Source of the DNA: DATGKG01 sp963851325
Lineage (GTDB): Bacteria > Desulfobacterota > Binatia > Binatales > Binataceae
Assembly (NCBI GenBank): GCA_963851325.1
Contig: CAWKOR010000001.1
Coordinates: 806,001-870,000, forward strand
Length of the DNA: 64,000 bases
Direction of reading: 5' to 3'
In this document: positions 1 to 8,946 of the stretch, piece by piece
Layout: each line of letters starts with the position of its first letter
How positions within the stretch are numbered: position 1 is the first letter of the stretch
Notes under the pieces: model-generated
The model's database searches: none
The model's input: only the letters and a program-made list of their open reading frames with translations
Told to the model about the DNA's origin: nothing
Position numbers and translations under genes: made by a program

Positions 1-608
1 TACGGCAGCGGGATCACCGGATATCCCAACACCGAGAAGGTGGCGTTTTTCGCATACCCACTATGTCCGAGGTCGACTTCCATCTTGTCCGCGCTGAGGC
101 TCCAGTCGGGCGTTCCGGGCTCGCATCCGCAAGTGGTGAAAAATCCCTTCAGGATGACGTACTGCTGACCCGGGTTTTTGCGGATCCGCTTGCCTTCCAG
201 ATGATAGGTGTTGCGCTTGGCGAGGATTCTGGCGTTCTCGAGCTCGAGGGTTTCCTTCTCCAGGTTGACTTCGGCCTGCGAGGCCCATACCTCCGCTTCC
301 GGATCGATTAGATGCACCTGTCCAGTCGCGATTGCGCGATGCTCCCGGCGCATCACCGTGATCTTGTCGGCCTTGAGCACGGTGCCGCCCTGCGTCATCA
401 CGGCATGGCCGATAACGGTAAAGGTGTCGTTCTTCGAATCGTAGATCGATTTGTCTCCGGTGACATCGACCGGGCCCTGATGCTGCGCGATCACTTCGGG
501 TGGGAGTTTTGGTTCTCTGCTGGTGGCAGCCGCGAGCGCACCGCCTGCATTGGCGATTGCCGCCACGCAACCAAGTGCGAATAGAAAGGCTTTAAGCGCT
601 GGCTTCAG
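1..608 (-). CDS. lptD: LPS-assembly protein LptD, N-terminal part (runs off the window)
   Basis: Reading the minus strand gives a hydrophobic signal segment ending near an Ala-rich cleavage region, then an OstA/LptA-like beta-jellyroll section in which a premise of repeated 'load, store, tag' strands is visible, followed by the hallmark TTCGCEPGTPDWSL segment and the run YAKNATFSVLGYPVIPLP seen at the start of LptD barrels. LptD is the outer-membrane translocon that inserts lipopolysaccharide. The 3' part lies outside the window. No ATG, GTG or TTG precedes the signal peptide in frame; a CTG at 608-606 or an internal GTG at 566-564 are the options, so the start is unsure. It lies directly downstream of folC, overlapping its last codons, so the two are probably cotranscribed. 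Confidence 0.75.
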   Translation of the reverse strand, partial: MKPALKAFLFALGCVAAIANAGGALAAATSREPKLPPEVIAQHQGPVDVTGDKSIYDSKNDTFTVIGHAVMTQGGTVLKADKITVMRREHRAIATGQVHLIDPEAEVWASQAEVNLEKETLELENARILAKRNTYHLEGKRIRKNPGQQYVILKGFFTTCGCEPGTPDWSLSADKMEVDLGHSGYAKNATFSVLGYPVIPLP

Positions 609-1909
609 GGAAGAGACCGCTTCGGCCCTCGCGAGCCAGAAAATATTGGTAAATTTCGCCGATAAGATACACGGAACCTGTCCCTAGCACCATGTCCTGC
701 GGCCCGCTCTCCCCCATCACCATCGCAATCGCGCGCAAGGGGTCGCGCTCGACCCGGTTGGGCACCCCATACCGCGAAAAGACCGGCGCGAGCTTTTCAG
801 GTTCCAGCGGTCGCTTGGGCCGGGCCATCGTCAAGGTGACGTCTCGCACCCGCGGCGCCAGCATCGCGGCCATCTGCTCCCAGCTCTTGGTCTCCTGGCA
901 CCCAAAAATGAGGCGCGGCTTTACCTCGGGACCGAACTCCACGGCGATGGTATCGAGGAGCGCATGGATGCTGAGCTCGTTATGCGCGCAATCGAGCACC
1001 ACCAGCGGCCGGCGCGAGACCATATCGAAGCGACCGGGCCAGTGGACAGATTTGAGGCCGCGCCGAATCGCGTCTTCATCGATATTCCATCCGAGCGCGC
1101 GCATCGCCTCCAGCGCCGCTATCGCGATCGCGGCATTCTCATGCTGAAAGGGCCCGGCCAGCCCGAGCTCCACATCCTTCATTGTGAGTGCGAGGCCCTG
1201 GTAATCGATCGAATGCGCGGGGGCGTGCGATTGAAATGTGAAGTCGCGATCCATCAGGCGCGACGGGCTGCGCCGCTGCGCGGCCATCGAAGTGAGTACT
1301 TCGCGCGCCTCGGCATCGCGCGCTCCAATCACGACCGGAATCTCCGGGCTTGATGATGCCGCCCTTCTCGGCCGCAATCGCGGGTATTGTATAACCGAGA
1401 TATTCCATGTGGTCGAAGCCGATCGGCGTGATCACGCTCAGGAACGGATGCACCACGTTGGTCGAATCGAGCCGCCCGCCGAGCCCGGTCTCGATCACGG
1501 CGACATCGACATTCGCATCGGCGAAATACTGGAACATCAGCGCGACGGTGAATTCGAAAAACGTCAGCCCGAGGCCCGCATGCTCATAGACGGCGCGCAG
1601 CTTCTCGATGTAGTCGAGCATCCTGCGCGAGGAAATCTCGGCGCCATCGACGCGGGTGCGCTCCGAAAGATTGACCAGGTGCGGTTTGGTATAGAGGCCG
1701 ACGCGCAGGCCGGCAGCACGCAGGCAGCTATCGAGCATCGCGGAAACGGAGCCCTTGCCCTTGGTGCCGGCTATATGAATGGCGCGCAGCCGGAGATGAG
1801 GATTGCCGATGAGCGCGAGCGCATGGTCCATGCGTTCGAGCTTGTAGATTTCCCCTCGCGCCTCCAGCGAATAGAGCCAGTTGAGGGTCTCGGTCATCCT
1901 TTCGGTCAT
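592..1909 (-). CDS. folC: Folylpolyglutamate synthase / dihydrofolate synthase, frameshifted
   Basis: Adds glutamate to folates (and often to dihydropteroate) in the cytoplasm. The N-terminal half carries the ATP-binding GTKGKGSV loop, the YTKPHLVNLSER segment and ETGLGGRLDSTN; the C-terminal half carries the Mur-ligase-like glutamate domain with DCAHNELS and a GTGSVYLIGE ending. The two halves are in different frames. The break is in the CTCCGGG run at 1342-1348: removing one base joins KP to IPVVIGARD as in intact family members. Total length would be about 439 residues, normal for FolC. A single-base insertion in an essential gene is more likely a sequence error than a true pseudogene. Confidence 0.88.
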
Positions 1910-1995
1910 AGGCGAGGGATTTTAGCGAGTAGGGTAGTGAATCTAAAGGGACAGAAGTCGCGCAACAGCTTGCGACTGAATTCTGCCAATTGGCG

Positions 1996-2014
1996 TATAC
2001 CGGTATTCGGTATA
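1996..2014. promoter_or_regulatory. Palindromic operator upstream of higBA
   Basis: A perfect inverted repeat, TATACCG then five bases then CGGTATA, ends 9 bases before the GTG of the toxin gene. HigA-type antitoxins bind such TATA-containing palindromes over their own promoter. The position fits autorepression by the HigBA complex; binding itself is inferred. Confidence 0.6.
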
Positions 2015-2023
2015 TAGTTGCGC

Positions 2024-2302
2024 GTGATTCGATCGTTCGCTGATAAGCGCACCGCTTCGCTCTTCGCCGACCGATTCGTGTCTGACTTCCAGGGAATCGC
2101 GCGCCATGCGAAGCGAAAATTGGAGGCCCTCAATGCTGCAACGCGACCTGAGGACTTGCGCGTGCCACCTTCGAATCGACTAGAGAAGCTTAAGGGCGAT
2201 CTGGAAGGTTTGTATTCTATTCGTGTAAGCGATCAATGGCGGGTGGTGTTCAGATGGGACGCTGGCCACGCCTATGATGTCCGAATTCTGGACTACCACT
2301 AG
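2024..2302 (+). CDS. higB: HigB-type toxin (RelE superfamily mRNA interferase)
   Basis: A 92-residue basic protein starting MIRSFADKRT, with the family features: internal ARHAKRKLEAL, the PEDLRVPPSNRLEKLKGD segment, and the C-terminal YSIRVSDQWRVVFRW strand typical of HigB/killer proteins that cleave ribosome-bound mRNA. An upstream TTG at 2018 is possible, but GTG at 2024 matches the family N-terminus. The stop codon directly precedes the antitoxin gene, the usual toxin-first higBA order. Confidence 0.92.
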   Translation: MIRSFADKRTASLFADRFVSDFQGIARHAKRKLEALNAATRPEDLRVPPSNRLEKLKGDLEGLYSIRVSDQWRVVFRWDAGHAYDVRILDYH

Positions 2303-2311
2303 GTGCCGCCA

Positions 2312-2611
2312 ATGAAGAACGAATTCGCTCCAGTTACTCCGGGCCAGATGCTGAAAGAGGAATTTCTTGCAGAGTATGGTTTATCCCAAAACCAACTCGC
2401 CAAGGCGATCGGAATCTCGCCAAATCGAATAGCTGAGATCGTACATAATCGACGGCGAATAACTGCCGATACTGCGCTGCGCCTGGGGCTCTATTTCGGT
2501 AATAGTCCTGAGTTCTGGTTGAATCTTCAAACGCACTACGATCTCAAGCTGGCGCGCAAGAGCCTGACGCCATCGATCGCAGCCAGGATTAAGGCTCGAC
2601 GCGCCGCTTGA
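2312..2611 (+). CDS. higA: HigA-type antitoxin, XRE-family helix-turn-helix
   Basis: Antitoxin that should bind HigB and repress the operon. The protein has the HigA opening PVTPGQMLKEEFL, then a Cro/C1-type HTH (SQNQLAKAIGISPNRIAEIVHNRR) and the NSPEFWLNLQTHYDL motif characteristic of this family. About 99 residues, standard length. ATG at 2312 is preferred; a GTG at 2303, immediately after the toxin stop, would add three residues. It follows higB with a gap of 9 bases or less. Confidence 0.94.
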   Translation: MKNEFAPVTPGQMLKEEFLAEYGLSQNQLAKAIGISPNRIAEIVHNRRRITADTALRLGLYFGNSPEFWLNLQTHYDLKLARKSLTPSIAARIKARRAA

Positions 2612-2616
2612 ACAAC

Positions 2617-3435
2617 TCATCGCAAGGTGAAGCGGACCGGGACCTGAAGCTTCACGCGGACCGGATTGCCGGCGGCGTCGCGGCCGGGCGTGAAGCTCCA
2701 TCGATGCACCGCATCGATGGCCGCCTGGTCCAGCATCGGCACCGAGTCGAGTACCTGGACGGCGTCCTCAACCTTGCCCTTTTCATCGACGACCACCATC
2801 AGCAGTACGCGTCCCTCGATGCCTCGCTCACGTGCCATGCGCGGATACACCGGCACCACGTAGGTCACAATTTCCGGGGGATGCGCGACCGCGTCGGCCG
2901 AGACCGGCCCATTTGCATCGCCATTTCCATTGAGGCCGCCCGCTCCAGGCATCGGAATGCTCTCGCCCGCGCCTTCACCTGATTCCAGCGGAACCGGAAT
3001 CGCGCCGGCCGAAGAAGTCGCGTCGGGAACAACCTCGACATCCGGCGTCGATTCGGAGTCCGGCTCGTCCGGTGGTTGCGCGTCGGTGTCAGGCTCATCC
3101 TGTGGTTTCGATTCAACGTGAACAGCATGCTGTATCGGAGGCGAGGGGAAGGGAGGCGCCCGGTCCTCCGGAAACAGAGGCACGGGAGGCGGCGGTGCAG
3201 GCGTCGGCGCTGCTTCGGGCATCAGTGCGACCTTGATGAAGTCGGCAGGCGCGAGGCGACGCTCGATGCGGCCAGCGAGCACAATCAGAATGGCTGCGAT
3301 TGCCACATGCACGATCAGCGAAACACCCAGCGCCCCGGTGATGCCACCTCGAGGCCGGGGCGTCGGCGCATCGTTCGACCATTCATCGGATCGAACTTGC
3401 GCCGATCGCGTCCGAGTTCGAGTTGTCGCCGCCAT
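2617..3435 (-). CDS. tonB: TonB family energy-transducing protein
   Basis: Couples proton-motive force at the inner membrane to outer-membrane receptors. The 272-residue protein has a short basic N-terminus, one membrane segment at about residues 30-55, a long Pro/Asp/Glu-rich periplasmic linker (residues 70-180), and a C-terminal TonB domain with the VYPRMARERGIEGRV motif and an ending beta strand VPVRFTLR. It starts 3 bases after the stop of the TonB-dependent receptor gene, so receptor and TonB form one operon and TonB is probably dedicated to that receptor. Confidence 0.93.
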   Translation of the reverse strand: MAATTRTRTRSAQVRSDEWSNDAPTPRPRGGITGALGVSLIVHVAIAAILIVLAGRIERRLAPADFIKVALMPEAAPTPAPPPPVPLFPEDRAPPFPSPPIQHAVHVESKPQDEPDTDAQPPDEPDSESTPDVEVVPDATSSAGAIPVPLESGEGAGESIPMPGAGGLNGNGDANGPVSADAVAHPPEIVTYVVPVYPRMARERGIEGRVLLMVVVDEKGKVEDAVQVLDSVPMLDQAAIDAVHRWSFTPGRDAAGNPVRVKLQVPVRFTLR

Positions 3436-3437
3436 CG

Positions 3438-5687
3438 TCAGAAAAAAACCGTGAGGCCACCAATTACCGTCAGCGGATCGCCGGGCGTGAAATGGATGTC
3501 GGCAGGCGGGTCGGGATGGGTTCCCTGCTTACCCGGCATCGCCGTGCATCCGGCGACTGTTCCGATCTCATGCCTGACGCACGAGTTGTCGGCGAACTGC
3601 GCTTCGCGCCAGTCGTGATTGGTCAAGTTCAGGAATTGCAACGAGAGTTCGGTGTTCTTCCATCGATACTTGCCAATCAGGTCTATCAGCGTATACCCGC
3701 GCGCGGTCAGAGTGCGATCCTCGTTGGCGGGTCGATCGTCGAGGAAACGCACCCGCAAGCCGGCCGAAAAACCCTTCCATGCCTCGACAGTCAGGTCACC
3801 ATCCATCAGCAGCGTCGGCGCAAGCGGAATGGCCTGACCGCTCTGACGGAAGCGCGGATCCGCATAGGTCAAATCGTAGTCGGCGTAGAGCCACTCCAGG
3901 ATTTGATAGCGACCTTGAAAATCGATTCCCCATCGCTGCGACGCGCCACTGGGCTGGAAATTCCCTCCCGCCCCGGTTTCCTGATTTCCAGCATCGCCGC
4001 TGAACACCAGTTCGCTGTCGAGTTCGATGAACCAGAACGCGGTGGACAGATCGAGGCGATCGAATTGATGAGTGCGCGCACCCACCTCCCATCCAATCGA
4101 GCGCGCGAGCGGCGGACTGCTGGTCGAGCTCTTGGTGAGAATCGCATCGCGCGCATCGTTGGAATGGAAGCCGGTGCCGAAGTTGAAATAGAAATCCGTG
4201 TTGTGCAGCGGAGAGTATATGACGCTCGCTTTGGGACTCACGATCCCCGCCGATGCATTCCCGTCGATACGCACCGGATCGAAGTTCGGGTCGGGCGGCT
4301 GGAACGGCAGGCGATCGTGCGCATCGAAAAGGTATACGTCGCCGCGCAGTCCCACGATGGCCATGAGCGAATCGCTCAAGGTGATGCGCTGCTGAGAATA
4401 TCCACTGATGGAGTTTTCCCACACACGTGTCCGGTCGACCGCAAAGAAGCGCATCCGGCGCACCTGCCGATAGAGGCCGAGGTTGATGTCGTCGTTGCGC
4501 GACTGGAGGCCGAATTCGCTGTCGATGGGAGTCTCGCGCAACATCCACGAATGCAGCCAGCTCAGCATGCCGCCGAACATCCAGCGCGAATCGTTCTGCT
4601 CGATGCCATCGCCGGGGATGTAGTTCGCGCCCGGCACGACCGGGCCATCGCGCGTATCGACGATGGCGCCGTTGGGTTCGCGGATGAAGCGCAGACCGGT
4701 GTCCTTGTAGAAAGTGAAATCAGTGAACAGGTTGAGTTTGTAATATCGCGCGTAGAGCTGCGCCGAAATGGTGTCGTGTTCGGTGGGCGTGTAGCGATAC
4801 TTGAGGTTGACGCCGTCGAAGTCGGTCTGGCCCCCTTCGCTATTGTCCTCGGAACCGAACCGATCGAGCCGCTGCGCCTCGACTTCGCGCAATGGAATCT
4901 GACCCGAGCCGTCCCAGTGCCCATGGTAGAGCGAGAGCGACCCCGACAGCATCGAATCGGGCGAGGGATTCCCGCTGAGCTTGCCGAAAAAGTTCAGCCG
5001 CGCATCATGCTGCGGTGAGTCGAACGGCCCATTGCTAAACAGCGCCTGACCCGCGAACAGCGTTTTCAGTCCGTCGAGCAGTGTGGGCGACGCGCCGAAG
5101 ACGTAACGCTGGCTGTCCCACGAGCCGCCCTCGGCATGCACGAAATTCTCCGCGAACTCATCTTTCGTCACGAAATTGAGGGCGCCCGCGTTATCGAAGT
5201 CGCCGTACTTCGCGTAGTACGGCCCCTTGGTGAAGTCGAGGTGATCGATAGTCTCGGGAATTATGAAGTTGAGGTCCGCGTATCCTTGGCCATGCGCATG
5301 CGAGACTAGATTTACCGGCACCCCATCGGCGAAGACGGCGAAGTCGGTGCCGTGGTCGGCGTCGAAGCCGCGGATCAGATACTGCGGCGCCTTACCGCCG
5401 CCTTGATGCTGTACCGCGACGAGACCGGGCAAATCGTTGAGAACCTGGATCGGGGTGTCATGCGGTTTGGTGCTCAGCTCGCGATACGGAATCACCTGCG
5501 CTGATGCCGAAGGCTCCAGCTTGGTGGACTCGACAACCACTTCCTTCATCTGAAGCGCCGGCCGTTTCGACGTGGAACTGGTGGGGACCGCAGTGGGGGC
5601 CGTGGTTTGAGCGCGCACCAACGACGCTCCCAGAATCAGCAGCGTGATCGCGAGAGACGCTCTTCGAAAAGCCGGAACGAAAGCCAT
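3438..5687 (-). CDS. TonB-dependent outer-membrane receptor
   Basis: A 749-residue protein with a signal peptide ending near ALVRAQ, a plug domain (about residues 55-190; ELSTKPHDTPIQVLNDLPG, then YLIRGFDADHGTDFAVFADGVPVN and the GPYYAKYGDFDNAGALNFVT segment), and a 22-strand-type barrel ending in an aromatic residue (GGLTVFF), as needed for BAM insertion. The substrate cannot be read from sequence; the RGFDADHGTDF and HGQGYADLNFIIPE segments resemble receptors of the metal or organic ligand uptake group. It is the first gene of the receptor-tonB pair. Confidence 0.92.
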   Translation of the reverse strand: MAFVPAFRRASLAITLLILGASLVRAQTTAPTAVPTSSTSKRPALQMKEVVVESTKLEPSASAQVIPYRELSTKPHDTPIQVLNDLPGLVAVQHQGGGKAPQYLIRGFDADHGTDFAVFADGVPVNLVSHAHGQGYADLNFIIPETIDHLDFTKGPYYAKYGDFDNAGALNFVTKDEFAENFVHAEGGSWDSQRYVFGASPTLLDGLKTLFAGQALFSNGPFDSPQHDARLNFFGKLSGNPSPDSMLSGSLSLYHGHWDGSGQIPLREVEAQRLDRFGSEDNSEGGQTDFDGVNLKYRYTPTEHDTISAQLYARYYKLNLFTDFTFYKDTGLRFIREPNGAIVDTRDGPVVPGANYIPGDGIEQNDSRWMFGGMLSWLHSWMLRETPIDSEFGLQSRNDDINLGLYRQVRRMRFFAVDRTRVWENSISGYSQQRITLSDSLMAIVGLRGDVYLFDAHDRLPFQPPDPNFDPVRIDGNASAGIVSPKASVIYSPLHNTDFYFNFGTGFHSNDARDAILTKSSTSSPPLARSIGWEVGARTHQFDRLDLSTAFWFIELDSELVFSGDAGNQETGAGGNFQPSGASQRWGIDFQGRYQILEWLYADYDLTYADPRFRQSGQAIPLAPTLLMDGDLTVEAWKGFSAGLRVRFLDDRPANEDRTLTARGYTLIDLIGKYRWKNTELSLQFLNLTNHDWREAQFADNSCVRHEIGTVAGCTAMPGKQGTHPDPPADIHFTPGDPLTVIGGLTVFF

Positions 5688-5919
5688 CGGTCATCCTCCG
5701 AATGGACCGAGTCCCGAGGTCGATTCCTTGGGAGCGCCCTACGGCTTGCGCTGCATGCCGCCATCGGTGACGCGGGTGGCTTTCGGAGTTTCAATTATCG
5801 CGCACGGCCGTTTGGGTCAATTCGGGGCGGATTCGGATGCCGATCGCGATCGTTAAGGATTTGTGAATAGCTCGCCGACTCTGCAAATATCTCTGCCAAT
5901 TGACGTCGGAGGTAACTGC

Positions 5920-7458
5920 ATGAGTGCCATCGCATCCACGCGCTATGGAAAAGTCGAAGGTGAAGAGGCGTCGGGCCTCGCCATTTTCAAAGGAATCCCT
6001 TTCGCGGCGCCGCCGGTGGGTCCGCTGCGATGGCTTGCTCCCGAGAAACCCGCCGCATGGACCGGCACTCGTGATGCCCGTAAGTTTGGTCCCGTCGCTC
6101 CGCAACTCGCGATGATGCTCAATGCCTTGGCGGCAATGGTCATCACCGACCCGCAATCGGAGGACTGCCTCTACCTCAACGTGTGGACGCCCGCGGTCGA
6201 CGGCAAACGTCGTCCGGTAATGGTCTGGATTCATGGCGGCGCGTTTGCGATCGGCGCGGGCTCGCAGGGACTCTATGACGGCTCGGTGCTCGCGCGTCGC
6301 GGCGATGTGGTCGTGGTGACCGTCAACTACCGGATCGGGCCGCTGGGCTTCCTGCGCCTGGCCGATTTGACCGACGGAAAAATTCCCGCCGGCGGCAACG
6401 AGGGCATCCTCGACCAGATCGCGGCGCTGCAATGGGTGCGCGACAACATCGCGGAGTTCGGTGGCGATCCCGGCAATGTCACCATCTTCGGCGAATCGGC
6501 TGGCGGAATGAGCGTCGGTACCTTGCTCGCAGCACCGGCCGCGCGCGGGCTGTTTCACAAGGCGATTCCGCAAAGCGGCGCATGCCATACCGGCGCTCCG
6601 CGGGAGCGTGCTAACCGCAATGCCGAACGCATCATGGCAAAACTGGGCGCCTCGGGCTCCGATGCCATCCGTGCGCTCACGCCCGCACAACTGTTGACCG
6701 GCACGCTGCTGGCTGACGGCAAAACTCCCGACCCGGAATTCGGGATGGCGTATCAGCCGGTGATCGATGGTGCCATGATGCCGCGCGCCGCAATCGAAAT
6801 GGTCACCGAGGGTGCATCCTCAGATGTCGCGATCATGGTCGGGTCGACGCTGGACGAATGGAAGCTGTTCGCGGCGATGGACCCGGGCGCGGGGAAACTC
6901 GATCGCGCAGGGCTGGCGGCGCGCTACAGCCGGCGCATGACCCCGGAAGCGGCCGACGCGCTGATAGGAGACTACGAAAAGGCGCGCGCCTCGCGAGGCG
7001 CTTCCAATGCGCCGGTAGAAATTTTCTCGGCGCTCGAAACCGATCGTGTCTTTCGAATTCCGGCAGTGCGTCTCGCCGAAGTCCAGGCCCAGCGACACGG
7101 AAAAATTTACAACTATCTGTTCACGTGGCCATCCCCGGCCGCGGGCGGCATGTTCGGATCGTGCCATGCGCTGGAACTTGGCTTCGTGTTCGGCACCAAT
7201 CATCTACCGGGGATGCCGCAATTCGCCGGCACCGGTCCAATTGTCGAGCGCCTTGCGACCGAAATGCAGGATGCATGGCTGGCATTCGCGCGCAGCGGTG
7301 ATCCGAGTTGCGAAAGTCTCGGCGCGTGGCCGCAGTATGATGCGTCGCGCCGGGCGACGATGATCCTCGGTGAGAAGAGCAAAGCGGAAGATGCGCCGTA
7401 TGAGGGCGAGCGTCGCGCGTGGGATACGATTCCTACCGGCATCCTGGGATCGCTCTAA
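5920..7458 (+). CDS. Type B carboxylesterase (alpha/beta hydrolase)
   Basis: Hydrolyses carboxylic esters. The ATG at 5920 has a GGAGG ribosome site seven bases upstream; a longer reading from 5863 lacks one. The 512-residue protein shows the family signs: EDCLYLNVW near residue 82, the oxyanion HGG at 105-107, and the nucleophile elbow FGESAGG with Ser193. The C-terminal His region is SCHALELGFVFG. No lipobox or clear export signal is seen, so a cytoplasmic place is likely. It stands alone, divergent from the TonB receptor operon. Confidence 0.93.
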   Translation: MSAIASTRYGKVEGEEASGLAIFKGIPFAAPPVGPLRWLAPEKPAAWTGTRDARKFGPVAPQLAMMLNALAAMVITDPQSEDCLYLNVWTPAVDGKRRPVMVWIHGGAFAIGAGSQGLYDGSVLARRGDVVVVTVNYRIGPLGFLRLADLTDGKIPAGGNEGILDQIAALQWVRDNIAEFGGDPGNVTIFGESAGGMSVGTLLAAPAARGLFHKAIPQSGACHTGAPRERANRNAERIMAKLGASGSDAIRALTPAQLLTGTLLADGKTPDPEFGMAYQPVIDGAMMPRAAIEMVTEGASSDVAIMVGSTLDEWKLFAAMDPGAGKLDRAGLAARYSRRMTPEAADALIGDYEKARASRGASNAPVEIFSALETDRVFRIPAVRLAEVQAQRHGKIYNYLFTWPSPAAGGMFGSCHALELGFVFGTNHLPGMPQFAGTGPIVERLATEMQDAWLAFARSGDPSCESLGAWPQYDASRRATMILGEKSKAEDAPYEGERRAWDTIPTGILGSL

Positions 7459-7861
7459 GACTGTGAAGTGGTCGCGTCGATTCGATCTCGCCGCGGCCGC
7501 TTTTTTCTCTGATTCCCCTTCCTCGCAGTAGAAGGGGCTAGGGGTTAGGTCGACGATGCCCGAGCACGGAGTCGGGGAAATATATGGTGAATTGCGCGGA
7601 CATCTCTTCTTCGCCACTCTTCATCGAATCGAGACCTGAAGGGGGCGCAGCCGTCGCGCAGCGACTTCCGCGGCGGAGCGCAGCGGAGTCGAGGAAATCC
7701 GTGGTGCTCGGACTTTTCTTTTCGCCACTTTTCCTGGAATCGAGGCCCGAAGGGGGCGCAGCCGTCGCGCAGCGACTTCCGAGGCGGAGCGCAGCGGAGT
7801 CGAGGAAATATGCGGTGAGTTGCTCCGGCTCCAATAAAATGTCACAAAGGATAGTTCGGGC
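7459..7861. repeat. Gene-free stretch with two tandem copies of intergenic repeat family B
   Basis: Two copies of one repeat (about 7626-7696 and 7737-7809) share the core GAAGGGGGCGCAGCCGTCGC and GGAGCGCAGCGGAGTCGAGG, spaced about 110 bases apart together with similar flanking sequence. Further copies lie at about 54478-54551 and 56888-56966. The open readings across this stretch are low-complexity products of the repeat and not genes. Confidence 0.8.
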
Positions 7862-7939
7862 GGGGTCGTAGTTCAGCCCGGTTAGAACGCCGGCCTGTCA
7901 CGTCGGAAGTCGTGGGTTCAAATCCCATCGGCCCCGCCA
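7862..7939 (+). tRNA. tRNA-Asp (anticodon GTC)
   Basis: Full cloverleaf: acceptor GGGGTCG pairs with CGGCCCC, D arm GTTC/GAAC, anticodon stem CCGGC/GTCGG with loop CTGTCAC, and T arm GTGGG-TTCAAAT-CCCAT. Discriminator is G and the CCA end is encoded. It sits just upstream of rplM. Confidence 0.96.
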
Positions 7940-8020
7940 AAAATGTATATTTTTTGGCCAACGGTTTTCGCCGGTTTAAGATCGGCGTCGAAAATCAGTT
8001 GTGCAACGGGTGAAAACGAG

Positions 8021-8470
8021 TTGAGACTGACACATCAGACCAAGAGCATCTCGCGTGAAAGCGCGCTGCGCGATCGTCGCTGGATGGTAATCGACGCCGA
8101 CGGGCGGGCGCTCGGTCGGGTTGCGACCCGCGCCGCCGCTATCCTCGCGGGCAAGAATCGCCCCGACTACACGCCGCACGAGGACACCGGCGATTTCGTG
8201 GTCGTCATCAACGCCGCGAAGGTGAAGCTGACCGGCAAGAAACTCGAGGACAAGGTTTACTACAGCCACACCACCTATCCGGGAGGCATTCGCACCACCA
8301 CCGCGGGCAAGATCCTCGATTCGAAAAAGCCGCAGCGCCTGGTTGAAATAGCGGTGCGCGGAATGCTGCCGAAGAATCGGCTTGGGCGGCGACTGTTCAC
8401 CAAGTTGAAAGTTTACGCGGGCGCAGAGCATCCGCACACGGCGCAGAAGCCGCAGACGTTGGAGAAGTAG
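8021..8470 (+). CDS. rplM: 50S ribosomal protein L13
   Basis: Early-assembly protein of the large ribosomal subunit. The reading contains WMVIDADGRALGRVAT, GKNRPDYTPHEDTGDFVVVINA, and the C-terminal MLPKNRLGRRLFTKLKVYAGAEHPH, all typical of L13. TTG at 8021 gives a 149-residue protein of normal size; longer readings start within the tRNA 3' flank and are not L13-like. It is followed after 12 bases by rpsI, the conserved L13-S9 operon. Confidence 0.96.
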   Translation: MRLTHQTKSISRESALRDRRWMVIDADGRALGRVATRAAAILAGKNRPDYTPHEDTGDFVVVINAAKVKLTGKKLEDKVYYSHTTYPGGIRTTTAGKILDSKKPQRLVEIAVRGMLPKNRLGRRLFTKLKVYAGAEHPHTAQKPQTLEK

Positions 8471-8482
8471 TTCAAGAATTCT

Positions 8483-8881
8483 ATGGCAGAGAAGAAAAAT
8501 ATCATTTGGGCAACTGGCCGTCGTAAGACCGCGGTCGCGCGCATCCGCCTCTTTCCCGGCGCGGGCACCGTCACCGTCAACGCGCGCACCTTGGAGAACT
8601 ACTTCCCGCGCGACACCGCCAGAATGAAGGTGATGCAGCCATTTGAGGTCACCGAGACCAAGGGCACCTACGATGTCCTTGCCAGCGTCAACGGCGGAGG
8701 CTCCTCGGCGCAGGCCGATGCGGTTCGCCATGGCATCTCGCGCGCATTAGTGGTGGCTTCGGAAGCGCTGCGCGGTGCATTGCGCAAGGCCGGGCTGTTG
8801 ACCCGCGATCCTCGCGAGGTCGAGCGCAAGAAGTACGGGCATCATAAGGCGCGCAAACGGCCCCAATACTCGAAGCGTTAA
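8483..8881 (+). CDS. rpsI: 30S ribosomal protein S9
   Basis: Small-subunit protein whose C-terminal basic tail reaches the P-site tRNA. The 132-residue protein has the opening WATGRRKTAVARIRLFPG, the central VNGGGSSAQADAVRHGISRAL and the tail KYGHHKARKRPQYSKR ending in Lys-Arg as expected. Second gene of the rplM-rpsI operon, followed by a strong intrinsic terminator. Confidence 0.98.
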   Translation: MAEKKNIIWATGRRKTAVARIRLFPGAGTVTVNARTLENYFPRDTARMKVMQPFEVTETKGTYDVLASVNGGGSSAQADAVRHGISRALVVASEALRGALRKAGLLTRDPREVERKKYGHHKARKRPQYSKR

Positions 8882-8900
8882 TTTCCGCGAATCTCTTTTT

Positions 8901-8939
8901 CGGCCCGCGCTATCGCCACGATGGCGCGGGCCGTTTTTT
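8901..8939 (+). terminator. Intrinsic terminator of rplM-rpsI
   Basis: Perfect 10-base stem CGGCCCGCGC (8901-8910) with GCGCGGGCCG (8924-8933), followed by six T residues. Confidence 0.95.
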
Positions 8940-8946
8940 CGATGCA

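Noticed and set aside
3423..5018. Long plus-strand reading (531 codons) opposite the TonB receptor gene
   Set aside because: Entirely antisense to a well-supported receptor gene; composition is that of a GC-rich shadow with no family motif.
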